64,000 nt of DNA from positions 39,261 through 103,260 of the forward strand of contig CAMAWH010000015.1 in NCBI GenBank assembly GCA_945861635.1, read 5' to 3'. The number at the start of each line of letters is the position of its first letter. The stretch's first letter is position 1. Shown one piece after another: positions 34,017-42,332 of this stretch. Position numbers and translations under genes: made by a program. The stretch comes from Klebsiella pneumoniae. Lineage in GTDB: Bacteria; Myxococcota_A; UBA796; SXON01. Below the pieces are notes generated by a model. It ran no database searches. It saw nothing but the letters and a program-made list of their open reading frames with translations, and was not told the origin of the DNA.

Positions 34017-34748
34017 CTAACGCGGTGGGTGGGGGAGGATGGCGTTCAAGGTGACGAAGAGTGCGGCGCGGGCACCGATCGCCCCGTCGGCACGCGCCCA
34101 CGCTCGAACAACCACGCGAACGTGCCCGTCATCGAACTCCGTTGGGGTGACCGTGCCCGCGGGAAGCCCCTCGTGTGAGGCGGCCGCCGCGAGCAGAGCC
34201 GCGAGAAGCGCGTCCGTGAGATCTTCCCGCGGAATGCGGACGACGATCTCGACGCGCGCGGCACCTTGGATGGCGTGGCGCTCGATGGGGAACGCCAGAA
34301 TCTTGTCGTTTGTCAGGGTGACCCGTCGTCCGTCGTCCGTGTCCACGATCGTGGTGAGAAAGCCGATGCGCTGCACGGTTCCCGTCACCTTTTCTGCGAG
34401 CGTCACGGTATCGCCGATCCGGAACGGCGCCGTTGTCAGCAGAATGGCGCCGCTGGCCGCGTTCGAGAGCGAGTCCTTGAGCGAGAGCGCGACGGCGATG
34501 CCGGCGGTAGAAATAACAGCGAGGAAACTGCCAGATGGTAGGCCCACCCCCTCCAGGACCACCTGCATGACGAGCAGCATCGGCACGAAGCGGACAACCT
34601 GCGAGAGGATGGTGCGCCAGCTCGGATCGATGCGCGTTTCGAGGTAGCGTGACGCCACCCCGCGCAGCCAGCCACCGATCCACCACGCGGCGACGATGAG
34701 CAGAGCACCGCGTACAATGCCGAAAATCAGCCAAAGCACGGAATCCAT
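34017..34748 (-). CDS. MscS-family mechanosensitive channel
   Basis: 243 residues, shorter than E. coli MscS (286). Two or three membrane helices (LWLIFGIVRGALLIVAAWWI, VRFVPMLLVMQVVLEGVG, FLAVISTAGIAVALSLKDSL, the last being the pore-lining helix followed by SNAASGAILLTTAPFRIGDT). The cytosolic beta domain has GTVQRIGFLTTIVDTDDGRR and TNDKILAFPIERH. The start directly follows the ABC ATPase stop, so it is probably cotranscribed with the peptide transporter. Confidence 0.85.
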   Translation of the reverse strand: MDSVLWLIFGIVRGALLIVAAWWIGGWLRGVASRYLETRIDPSWRTILSQVVRFVPMLLVMQVVLEGVGLPSGSFLAVISTAGIAVALSLKDSLSNAASGAILLTTAPFRIGDTVTLAEKVTGTVQRIGFLTTIVDTDDGRRVTLTNDKILAFPIERHAIQGAARVEIVVRIPREDLTDALLAALLAAAASHEGLPAGTVTPTEFDDGHVRVVVRAWARADGAIGARAALFVTLNAILPHPPR

Positions 34749-36464
34749 CTACGTCTCCCTGGGGTTGCGTCGAGCTTCGATGCTCTCGAGGTCGCCGCGC
34801 GGAACGGCTGCGATCAGGCGCCGCGTATATTCCATCGCTGGCGCGCCATACACCGCCTCGGCGGGGCCCATTTCCACGACCTTTCCAGCATGCATCACCG
34901 CAATCTCATCGCTCATGTGTTTGATGACGCTGAGGTCGTGGCTGATGAAGACGTAGCCGAGCCCGCGTCGTTCCTGAAGGTCGCGCAGGAGGTTGAGTAC
35001 GGTTGCCTGCACGGAAACGTCGAGCGCCGACACCGGTTCATCGCAAATGATCACGGAGGGTTCCACGGCGAGCGCGCGCGCGATGACGATGCGCTGTCGT
35101 TGCCCGCCCGAAAATTCGTGGGGATACCGGTGGGCGTGCTCCGGGAGCATTCCGACCTCCTGTAGCAGTTCAGCCACGCGTTCCCGGCGCTCCTCCTCGT
35201 TCGCACCAATCCCGTGGAAGGCCATCGGCTCGGTGATCGCAGCGCCCACCGTCATGCGCGGATTGAGGGCGGCGTAGGGGTCCTGAAAGATCGTCTGTAG
35301 TTGCCGGCGGGCGCTGCGGAGGCCCGACCCGCGAAGCGCCCGAAAATCGCGCCCCATGAACTGTATGAAACCGGCGTCGGGTTCGATGAGTCGAAGGATG
35401 GCACGCCCTGCGGTTGTCTTGCCACAGCCGCTCTCCCCGACGAGTCCAAGCGTCCTCCCCCTTACGACGGATAGCGATAGATTGTCCACCGCCGTGAACG
35501 TCCCGAAACGAACGGTCAGGCCGGCACAGGACAGCAGCGTTTCACCGAGTCCGGGGGTGGATACGGCGGCGCTCTGGCGGAGGTTTGGCCCGGGGCTCGC
35601 CTCCGCGCCGCCCATGAAGTCCGCGACTGTCGGCAACCGGTCCCGCACCTGATCAAGGCGCGGCCGACAGGCCAACAGTGCGCGGGTGTAGGGATGCGCG
35701 GGCGCACGAAAAACGTCCAGAACATCGCCGCGCTCCACGATTTCTCCTCGGTACATGACCGCGACCTCGTCGGCGATTTCGGCGATGACCGCCAAATCGT
35801 GGGTGATGAACAGCATCGCCATTCCGCGTCGCGCGCACGTGCGGCGAAGCAGGTCCAGAATCTGGGCCTGGATGGTCACGTCCAACGCCGTGGTTGGCTC
35901 GTCGGCGATCAGGAGTTTGGGGTCGCACGCCAGCGCCATTGCGATCATCACGCGCTGCTTTTGCCCTCCGGAGAGTTGGTGGGGGTAGCTGTGGATTCGC
36001 GTTCCCGGGTCAGGGAGTCCGACCTCCTCAAATAACGCCACAACCCGCGCCATCGCCTCGCTTCTCGTCGCCTTACGATGATGCTGGATCGACTCCGCTA
36101 CCTGACGCCCCACGGGAAAGACGGGGTTGAGTGAGGTCATCGGCTCCTGGAAAATCATCGCCAGCTGTGCGCCCCGCATCGCCTCCATTTTTCGGCGCGG
36201 AAGGCCGACCAGAGATTGCCCCATCAGCGCGATTTCGCCAGCTTCGATCCTTGCTCCCACGTCGGGAAGCAGGCCCATGATGGAGAGGCTGGTGACGCTC
36301 TTTCCGGAGCCGCTCTCGCCGACGAGGCCCAGCGTGCGCCCGGCCGTGATCGAAAGCGAAACGTCGCGAATGACGCGCACCTCTCCACCGTCGGTGCGAA
36401 AGGCGGTTGTCAAGCCTCGAACATCGAGAATCGGCGGGAATTCAGTGCGCGGAGCGGGGATCAT
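34749..36464 (-). CDS. Peptide ABC transporter, two ATPase domains fused (DppD-DppF type)
   Basis: 571 residues from ATG 36464. Two full nucleotide-binding domains. First: LVGESGSGKSVTSLSI (Walker A), HQLSGGQKQRVMIAMA (signature), LLIADEPTTALDV (Walker B). Second: LVGESGCGKTTAGRAIL, HEFSGGQRQRIVIARAL, IICDEPVSALDV. The short PAHPYTRALL segment after the first NBD and MEYTRRLI after the second are typical of Opp/Dpp ATPases. The fused form (as in GsiA/YejF) is less common than separate DppD and DppF. Overlaps the permease gene by 4 bp. Confidence 0.93.
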   Translation of the reverse strand: MIPAPRTEFPPILDVRGLTTAFRTDGGEVRVIRDVSLSITAGRTLGLVGESGSGKSVTSLSIMGLLPDVGARIEAGEIALMGQSLVGLPRRKMEAMRGAQLAMIFQEPMTSLNPVFPVGRQVAESIQHHRKATRSEAMARVVALFEEVGLPDPGTRIHSYPHQLSGGQKQRVMIAMALACDPKLLIADEPTTALDVTIQAQILDLLRRTCARRGMAMLFITHDLAVIAEIADEVAVMYRGEIVERGDVLDVFRAPAHPYTRALLACRPRLDQVRDRLPTVADFMGGAEASPGPNLRQSAAVSTPGLGETLLSCAGLTVRFGTFTAVDNLSLSVVRGRTLGLVGESGCGKTTAGRAILRLIEPDAGFIQFMGRDFRALRGSGLRSARRQLQTIFQDPYAALNPRMTVGAAITEPMAFHGIGANEEERRERVAELLQEVGMLPEHAHRYPHEFSGGQRQRIVIARALAVEPSVIICDEPVSALDVSVQATVLNLLRDLQERRGLGYVFISHDLSVIKHMSDEIAVMHAGKVVEMGPAEAVYGAPAMEYTRRLIAAVPRGDLESIEARRNPRET

Positions 36465-37513
36465 GCTTCTCGCCCGCGGAGGCGCGGATCCAGCGCGTCT
36501 CGCAACCCGTCTCCGACCAGGTTGAAGCTCATGACGGCCGCAACGATGCAGAGCCCGGGGAGGATGGTAATCCACGGGGCCGAGCGCATCTGCAACCGAC
36601 CGTCGTTGACCATTACTCCCCAGGTCGGTGTCGGCGGCGGCACACCGAGTCCCAAAAAGGAGAGCGCCGCCTCCGTCAAGATGGTGCCACCCAACGCCAG
36701 CGATGCGTACACGATCACGGGAGCGAGCGCGTTGGGAACAAGGTGACGGAACAGGATGCGCATCGGCGGAAGTCCCAGCGCACGCGCCGCCAGCACGAAG
36801 TCCAACTCGCGGAGCGAGAGGATCTGCGACCGGACGATGCGGGCAACCCCCATCCAGCCGGTCACGCCGAGGATCACGACGATCAGCAGGAGGTTCTGGG
36901 CACCCACGCCGCGAAACAGGCCGACGATCGCGAGCAGCAGGACCAGCCGCGGCAGCGAGAGCAGCAGGTCGGTGAACCACATCAGCGCCCGATCCGTCCA
37001 GCCGCCAAAAAATCCTGCTGTGGCGCCGATGATGGTGCCCAGCGTCGCCGACAGACCGACGGCGATGAATCCGATGGAAAGCGAAATTCGCGCACCGTAC
37101 AGGCACCGCGTGTACAGGTCGCGTCCGAACTCGTCCGTCCCGAATGGGAACGACGCGGAAGGCGGGACTGCATGCGGTCCGACGTCGATCGCGATGGGGT
37201 CGTGGGCCGTAAGCAGCGGTGCCATGCTTGCGACGAGGGTCAGCAGGAGTCCCGTATTCAAGCCAATCACCGCAGCGAGGCTCTTCCGAAACTGCATCGC
37301 AACGTCGCCGTGCGGTGCCCAGCCGCGGCTTACGGCAATCACGGCAGCAGAGGCGAACGCCCAGGCGGCCAAGGCGACGACGGTGTGCGCGCGCTCCTGC
37401 ATGGCATGGGGTGCCGGGAATAAAAGCTCCGGCACGCGTCCGAAGTGCGTCGCGGCCGACGCGAGCGCCATCGCCACGAGCAGCGCAAACACGACGTCGA
37501 TTCGGCGGGCCAT
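36461..37513 (-). CDS. Peptide ABC transporter permease, DppC type
   Basis: 350 residues from ATG 37513 (TGATG overlap with the upstream permease). Opp/DppC signature FPFGTDEFGRDLYTRCLYGARISL and the EAA loop RELDFVLAARALGLPPMRIL, with a C-terminal LSFLGLGVPPPTPTWGVMVN. Compared with a typical DppC (about 300) it has an extra N-terminal segment with two membrane helices (VVFALLVAMALASAATHFG, TVVALAAWAFASAAVIAVS). Confidence 0.9.
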   Translation of the reverse strand: MARRIDVVFALLVAMALASAATHFGRVPELLFPAPHAMQERAHTVVALAAWAFASAAVIAVSRGWAPHGDVAMQFRKSLAAVIGLNTGLLLTLVASMAPLLTAHDPIAIDVGPHAVPPSASFPFGTDEFGRDLYTRCLYGARISLSIGFIAVGLSATLGTIIGATAGFFGGWTDRALMWFTDLLLSLPRLVLLLAIVGLFRGVGAQNLLLIVVILGVTGWMGVARIVRSQILSLRELDFVLAARALGLPPMRILFRHLVPNALAPVIVYASLALGGTILTEAALSFLGLGVPPPTPTWGVMVNDGRLQMRSAPWITILPGLCIVAAVMSFNLVGDGLRDALDPRLRGREA

Positions 37514-38481
37514 CACCGCACCCGTACGCGCGGATCGATGAATCCGTACGAGATATCGGCCAACAGGTTCCCGAGTACGACCAACAACGTAAATACGTAG
37601 AAACAGCCGAGGATGACGGGCACGTCCTGCCCGTGGATCGCCTCCACGATCAATCTGCCCATTCCCGGCCATCCGAAAACGGTCTCGACGAGTACGGAGC
37701 CCGAAAACAGGAACGGCAGGCTCAGCCCCAACAGGGTCACGAGCGGAAGCAACGCGTTTCGAAACGCATGGTGGAGAATGACGCGCGCCTCGGTCAGTCC
37801 CTTCGCCCGGGCCGTACGTATGAAGTCCTGGCGCAGGACTTCCAGCATCGACGAACGCATGTACCGGGCGTCCTGCGCGGCCGCGGCGAGGCCGAGCGTC
37901 AGCGTCGGGAGCACCAGGTGCTTGAGTCGGTCCACCACCTGCTGCCCCGTCGTCATGTAGTCGTACGTCACCGGATCGGTCATGCCCGAGGTCGGCAAGA
38001 TCGGCCACCACAGCGTGAACGCGAGCTGGAGCATGAGCGCCAGCCAAAATCCGGGCATCGAATAGAAGAAAAGCGTCCCGAACGCCAGTGTCGTGTCTTC
38101 CCAGCGGTGCTGGCGTATGGCCTGCACAATCCCCGTTGTGATGCCAACGCACTGGCCGGTGGCGATGGCGAGTACACTGAGGACGATCGTGTTGGGGAGC
38201 GCTTCCGCGATGAGGGAAGTGACGGGGCGTCCCATCTGAAGCGAGTCGCCGAAATCGAGACGCAAGGCGCGACCCACTTGCGTCGCAAATCGGAGCGTGC
38301 CCGGCAAGTCGCAGCCGAGGCGCGCGCGAAGGGCGGCGATGGTGTCGGGATGCATGTCTTCGGACAGGAACGCGTCACAAACGTCACCTGGCAACACTTC
38401 GAGGAGCAGCCAGATCAGCGTGAGCACGCCGACCAGAAGTGGCACAGAAAGCGCGAGTTTCCTTACGACGACGCGGAGCAC
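37513..38481 (-). CDS. Peptide ABC transporter permease, DppB type
   Basis: 322 residues from GTG 38481. Six predicted helices beginning KLALSVPLLVGVLTLIWLLL; RLDFGDSLQMGRPVTSLIAEALPNT is the conserved DppB periplasmic/TM entry, and RTARAKGLTEARVILHHAFRNAL is the EAA loop that contacts the ATPase. The C-terminus ADISYGFIDPRVRVR is typical. Two bases after the substrate-binding protein gene. Confidence 0.92.
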   Translation of the reverse strand: MLRVVVRKLALSVPLLVGVLTLIWLLLEVLPGDVCDAFLSEDMHPDTIAALRARLGCDLPGTLRFATQVGRALRLDFGDSLQMGRPVTSLIAEALPNTIVLSVLAIATGQCVGITTGIVQAIRQHRWEDTTLAFGTLFFYSMPGFWLALMLQLAFTLWWPILPTSGMTDPVTYDYMTTGQQVVDRLKHLVLPTLTLGLAAAAQDARYMRSSMLEVLRQDFIRTARAKGLTEARVILHHAFRNALLPLVTLLGLSLPFLFSGSVLVETVFGWPGMGRLIVEAIHGQDVPVILGCFYVFTLLVVLGNLLADISYGFIDPRVRVR

Positions 38482-38482
38482 G

Positions 38483-40231
38483 CTACTGTGGGTACTTGAC
38501 CTGATCGGCCGGAACCGACCACCGGTTCAGGTTACGATACGGCGCAAGAATATCGATCGTTGGATCCTGAAAGCGCTGGTGGACCGCCACGATGTCATCC
38601 ATCCAATAGAGGAAGGTGTACGGCTGGTCGTCGTAGATGATCTGTTGAATCTTTTTGAAGATGGGCGCCGAGCGCTCGCCGTCCGGTTCCGCCATCGCAA
38701 CAGCCATTGCTTCGTCGAGCTGCGCATTTCGGTAGCTTGAGAAGTTGAACTCGGCGTTGGCTCCCCAACTCGACCGCGGATCGGTGTACATCGACGCACT
38801 CCATCCGCCGAGCGCCGCCTCGAAATCCCGCTTGCGAAGCCGATCGAACAGCGTTCCCATTTCCAGCGGCTCGATCTGCGCGTCGATGCCGACCGCCTTG
38901 AGGTTGGCCTGAATGATCACACCGGCCTTGGCGCGACGGGCGTTGCCTGCGGTCGTCAGCAGCGTGAACCGAAAGGGAACGCCGTCCTTGTCAATCACGC
39001 CGTCGCTGTTCGTATCGACCCAGCCGAGTTCGGCGAATCGGGCGTTCGAAGCCATGGGATCGAAGGGGATACGCTTGATTTCGTCGTTGTGCACGCCGCA
39101 AAGCGCCGGAGTGATGTTCCCAACCGCCGGGCGTCCGTACACCTCTCCCGTGACGGTGGACGTGAGCACGTCCTTGATGAGCTTGTCGGCGTCGATCGCC
39201 ATCGTGAGCGCGCGACGCACGGCCGGGTCACCGAATAGCGCGTTCGGCTTGACATCGTCGGGCTTTTTCCCCGCGGCCAAGCCCTCAGCCTTGCCCTTGT
39301 AGTCAGCGGCATCGACGCCGTTCCACGCTACGAAGTCCATCGTGCGCCAGCCGCGGCGGTGGAGGCGCAACTCCGGGTGCGCGGAGGCCAGCTTGTCGGC
39401 ATCGGCCACGAGGACCTGCTCCATCAGGTCGATCGAACCATTTTCCAACTCGACCAAGCGCGTGGCGTATTCGGGGATGATCTTGAAGATCACGCGTTTC
39501 AGTTTCGGCAGGTCCGCCTTCGGACCGGTAAAATGCTCGTTCGTCTCAAACACAATCTTTTCGTTCTGTGTCCACGAGACCAGCTTCCACGGTCCGTTTA
39601 CCAGCGGCATCGACGTGTTCAGGGGGTGCCCACGCAGCGAAGCGCGGTCGACCCCCGCTGCGGCGAGGATGTGCTTTGGCACCAACGCCGCACCCGTCGC
39701 GTGGGCGAGCATGGTGTTGCGGTCAAACGCGTGGTCAAAGCTCCAATGTAGATGGGTGGCATCGATGACCCGCGGACGCGCGTCGGCCTTCATTCCCTCG
39801 ACAAATCCTGCGGCCGGGCTGGCCACGACCGGGTCCGCCAGCAGATCCCAGGTGAAGGCCACATCCTCTGCCGTCACTTTTTCTCCATCGTACCATGTGA
39901 TGTCGTTACGCAGCTCCATGTCAATCGACATGCCGTCGGGGCTGAACGTCCACGATTTCAGCAGCGTCGGCCTGTATTTTACCGCGCAGTCGAAGTCTCC
40001 ATCCGCCAAATTATAGTTGAACAATTCCGCGATGATGACGTCGGCGGCGTTCTGTTGTAGCGGGCCGAGCAGGTTTCTAGCGTCCGCCTGCAGCGCGATG
40101 ACGAGGGTGTCTCGCGGCCCGTCCGCCAGCGGCTGACCCTTCGCCGCTGGCTCCTCTCCTGAGCAGGCGGCGAGCGCGGCGACGCCGACGGCGGCGGCGT
40201 TGCGGACGACCACGCTGTACCTGTGCACCAT
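38483..40231 (-). CDS. Peptide ABC transporter substrate-binding lipoprotein (family 5)
   Basis: 582 residues from ATG 40231. The signal MVHRYSVVVRNAAAVGVAALAAC ends in a lipobox, so it is anchored on the periplasmic side. Family 5 features: DTLVIALQADARNLLGPLQQ, LLKSWTFSPDGMSIDMELRN and DITWYDGEKVTAEDVAFTWD, then FELTILTT-like FRFTLLTTAGNARRAKAGVI and IDAQIEPLEMGTLFDRLRKR. First gene of a peptide uptake operon reading DppA-B-C-DF, continuing into mscS and acyl-CoA ligase. The 111-bp gap to the divergent CotH gene should hold both promoters. Confidence 0.9.
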   Translation of the reverse strand: MVHRYSVVVRNAAAVGVAALAACSGEEPAAKGQPLADGPRDTLVIALQADARNLLGPLQQNAADVIIAELFNYNLADGDFDCAVKYRPTLLKSWTFSPDGMSIDMELRNDITWYDGEKVTAEDVAFTWDLLADPVVASPAAGFVEGMKADARPRVIDATHLHWSFDHAFDRNTMLAHATGAALVPKHILAAAGVDRASLRGHPLNTSMPLVNGPWKLVSWTQNEKIVFETNEHFTGPKADLPKLKRVIFKIIPEYATRLVELENGSIDLMEQVLVADADKLASAHPELRLHRRGWRTMDFVAWNGVDAADYKGKAEGLAAGKKPDDVKPNALFGDPAVRRALTMAIDADKLIKDVLTSTVTGEVYGRPAVGNITPALCGVHNDEIKRIPFDPMASNARFAELGWVDTNSDGVIDKDGVPFRFTLLTTAGNARRAKAGVIIQANLKAVGIDAQIEPLEMGTLFDRLRKRDFEAALGGWSASMYTDPRSSWGANAEFNFSSYRNAQLDEAMAVAMAEPDGERSAPIFKKIQQIIYDDQPYTFLYWMDDIVAVHQRFQDPTIDILAPYRNLNRWSVPADQVKYPQ

Positions 40232-40342
40232 GAATCGGGCTCCCGGCCGCCGGCCTTATACCACGCACGCCGCCGGCAACTCGCGGCGCGGGCCGCGTGC
40301 TGACGTGGGGCGGGTCGACCGCGTCGGTGCTACGTTTCGGCA

Positions 40343-41587
40343 ATGGTCACGATCTTCGTCCTGCTGGCGTGCCGCGGCCCCGAGTCGGCGGGCGGCAAGT
40401 CGGGCGGCACGTTCGATTGGTATGACACCTCCATCGAGGGTATTCCTGGAGATTCCGGTGACACGGGGGACTCGGCAGATACGGATGACACCGGTGGAAC
40501 GGTGCACGACAGTTCCGACTTCCTGTTCCTGCGGGACCGGGTGATTGAAATCGCCATCGAGATGGACGATGACGCACTGAACAGCTTGAAGCGTTCGCCC
40601 AAGGAATATGTGACGGCGAACATCACCATCGACGGGGAGCGTCTGTCCGACGTTGGCGTGCGCCTGAAGGGGTCGAGCTCCTTCCGAAAATTGCGCCAGA
40701 AGTCCGCGTTTAAGGTTGACGTCAACCGTTTCGACGACGAGCAGGACTTTTACGGGTTGGGCAAGCTCACGCTCAACAACATGCTCAATGACGAGACACA
40801 ACTCCACGAGGTGTGCGCATACGCGGCATTCGCCGCCGCAGGGCTGCCTCATTCCCGTGTTGGATACGCATGGGTGACCGTCAACGACGAGCCGTACGGC
40901 CTCTACGCCAATGTGGAAACGCCGGCGAAGCCGTGGATGGAGCGCGTATTTGGCACGCGCGAGGGCAACCTCTACGAAGGGGGCTATCCCTACTATCCGG
41001 AGAGTTGGGACCACGCCGATTTCTCCTCGGACGAAGCTGCGAACTTCAATCTGGAGTCGGGGATTGACGTCGCCAACGCAGACACGCTGGCGGTGGCCGC
41101 CGAGGTGCAGGCGAGGGGTGCCGATTGGGATACGCGCGTCGGTGCCCTCGTAGACCTCGACGAGTATGTGCGCTTCCAAATTCTGGAAGCGTGGGTGGGC
41201 CAGTGGGATGGCTACGCCTTCGCCTCGAATAATTACCGGGTCTATTTCCCCACGGACGGCACGGGAATGCAGATGGTGCCATCCGGACTGGACTGGACGT
41301 TTACCGACTACGGCTCTGACTGGACCCAGGCCGCCGCACCGCTCGGGTTGCGCTGTCAGGCGGACGCGACGTGCCGGGACCGATTTGCGCAGGGGGCGTT
41401 GGACGTCACGAACGCAATCGAAGCGGCGGATATCCTCACCCTTCTCAACACCAACGCGGAAATGATCCGTCCGTATGTCGAGGATGACCCTCGAAAAGAG
41501 CTATCGATCAACAGCCTTGACAACGCGCAGGATCTGATGCGAGCGTGGGTCTCCGGACGCTCTGCAAAGGTCCTGAAATGGTACTGA
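40343..41587 (+). CDS. CotH-like protein kinase family lipoprotein
   Basis: 414 residues from ATG 40343. A very short signal MVTIFVLLAC (lipobox) and an acidic Ser/Thr/Asp linker precede a CotH domain: IAIEMDDDALNSLKRSPKEYVTA, VGVRLKGSSSFRKLRQKSAFKVD (ATP-site K), LGKLTLNNMLNDETQLHEVCAY, and VPSGLDWTFTDYGSDWT carrying the catalytic-type D-W segment. CotH proteins are atypical secreted kinases on spore coats and on surfaces. The convergent neighbour is a lamin-tail-domain lipoprotein; LTD and CotH domains often co-occur in one polypeptide. Confidence 0.85.
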   Translation: MVTIFVLLACRGPESAGGKSGGTFDWYDTSIEGIPGDSGDTGDSADTDDTGGTVHDSSDFLFLRDRVIEIAIEMDDDALNSLKRSPKEYVTANITIDGERLSDVGVRLKGSSSFRKLRQKSAFKVDVNRFDDEQDFYGLGKLTLNNMLNDETQLHEVCAYAAFAAAGLPHSRVGYAWVTVNDEPYGLYANVETPAKPWMERVFGTREGNLYEGGYPYYPESWDHADFSSDEAANFNLESGIDVANADTLAVAAEVQARGADWDTRVGALVDLDEYVRFQILEAWVGQWDGYAFASNNYRVYFPTDGTGMQMVPSGLDWTFTDYGSDWTQAAAPLGLRCQADATCRDRFAQGALDVTNAIEAADILTLLNTNAEMIRPYVEDDPRKELSINSLDNAQDLMRAWVSGRSAKVLKWY

Positions 41588-41610
41588 CGGACCCGCGCTG
41601 AAGCGTCCGA

Positions 41611-42192
41611 TCAGTCGTCCTGGTTCGGCTCTTCGGGGGTCGGCGTCGCGAGCACCCACGCGCCCGATTCCTCATTTCCGTCGGGCATCCGCTGCGCAGA
41701 TTTGTCTTTTACTTGCTCCTGCGTCCATTTAACCGCGTCCTTTCGGACACAGGTTTCCGGATCCTCGTAGTACCAAAGCTGCAGGTCATCCGCTTTTCGA
41801 TCGAGCAGGAAGTTTGTGTGGAGCTCCGACGACGTCCCTTGTTCGTCGTCGTCGGCGTCGCACCAGACGATCAAGAAGTCGCCCGCCGCGATGCCGACCC
41901 CCTCCGGAAACGCCCACTGCTGCGGTTCGGGCGGGTCATCCGTAAGGTAGAACCCTGTCATCTGGACGATTCGATCGCCTGCATTGTACAACTCGACCCA
42001 GTCGTCGTACTCGTCCGCGTTGTCGGTATTCGTGGTCTTGTTGGAGGCGAGAAACTCGTTGATCACGATTTGGGGAGCATCGGCGCCGCTGCAATCGGGC
42101 TCGGAGCCGCTATCCCCGGGGTTGCCTCCATCATCCGCGGTGTCGTTCGGGGCGATGGTCGGCGCGCAAGCGAGAAGTGCGTAGAAAATCAT
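41611..42192 (-). CDS. Lamin-tail domain lipoprotein
   Basis: 193 residues from ATG 42192 (MIFYALLAC is the lipobox; the upstream in-frame ATG 42258 lacks a signal-like start). After an acidic linker a lamin-tail domain is clear: IVINEFLASNKTTNTDNAD, EYDDWVELYNAGDRIVQMTG and FYLTDDPPEPQQWAFPEGV, with IAAGDFLIVWCDADDDEQ. Domain binds surfaces or polymers. Convergent with the CotH-like gene, 23 bp between stops. Confidence 0.85.
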   Translation of the reverse strand: MIFYALLACAPTIAPNDTADDGGNPGDSGSEPDCSGADAPQIVINEFLASNKTTNTDNADEYDDWVELYNAGDRIVQMTGFYLTDDPPEPQQWAFPEGVGIAAGDFLIVWCDADDDEQGTSSELHTNFLLDRKADDLQLWYYEDPETCVRKDAVKWTQEQVKDKSAQRMPDGNEESGAWVLATPTPEEPNQDD

Positions 42193-42332
42193 CGGATCTC
42201 CGGTAACGACCGTCGGCGAGGGGGCCGCAGGGGAAGGAACACGTCGTACTATACACATTCTGTATCCGGGCCCGCATCGTGAGGCAGGCAGGATGCAGCA
42301 GCGGTGCTACGATCCATCGGCCTGAGGTGTCG

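Noticed and set aside
34749..37106. 785-codon version of the fused ATPase
   Set aside because: The first 214 codons are out of frame with and overlap the DppC gene; ATG 36464 starts a standard ATPase domain.
36461..38152. 563-codon version of the DppC permease
   Set aside because: The extension lies antiparallel in frame to the DppB coding region; ATG 37513 overlaps the DppB stop as expected in an operon.
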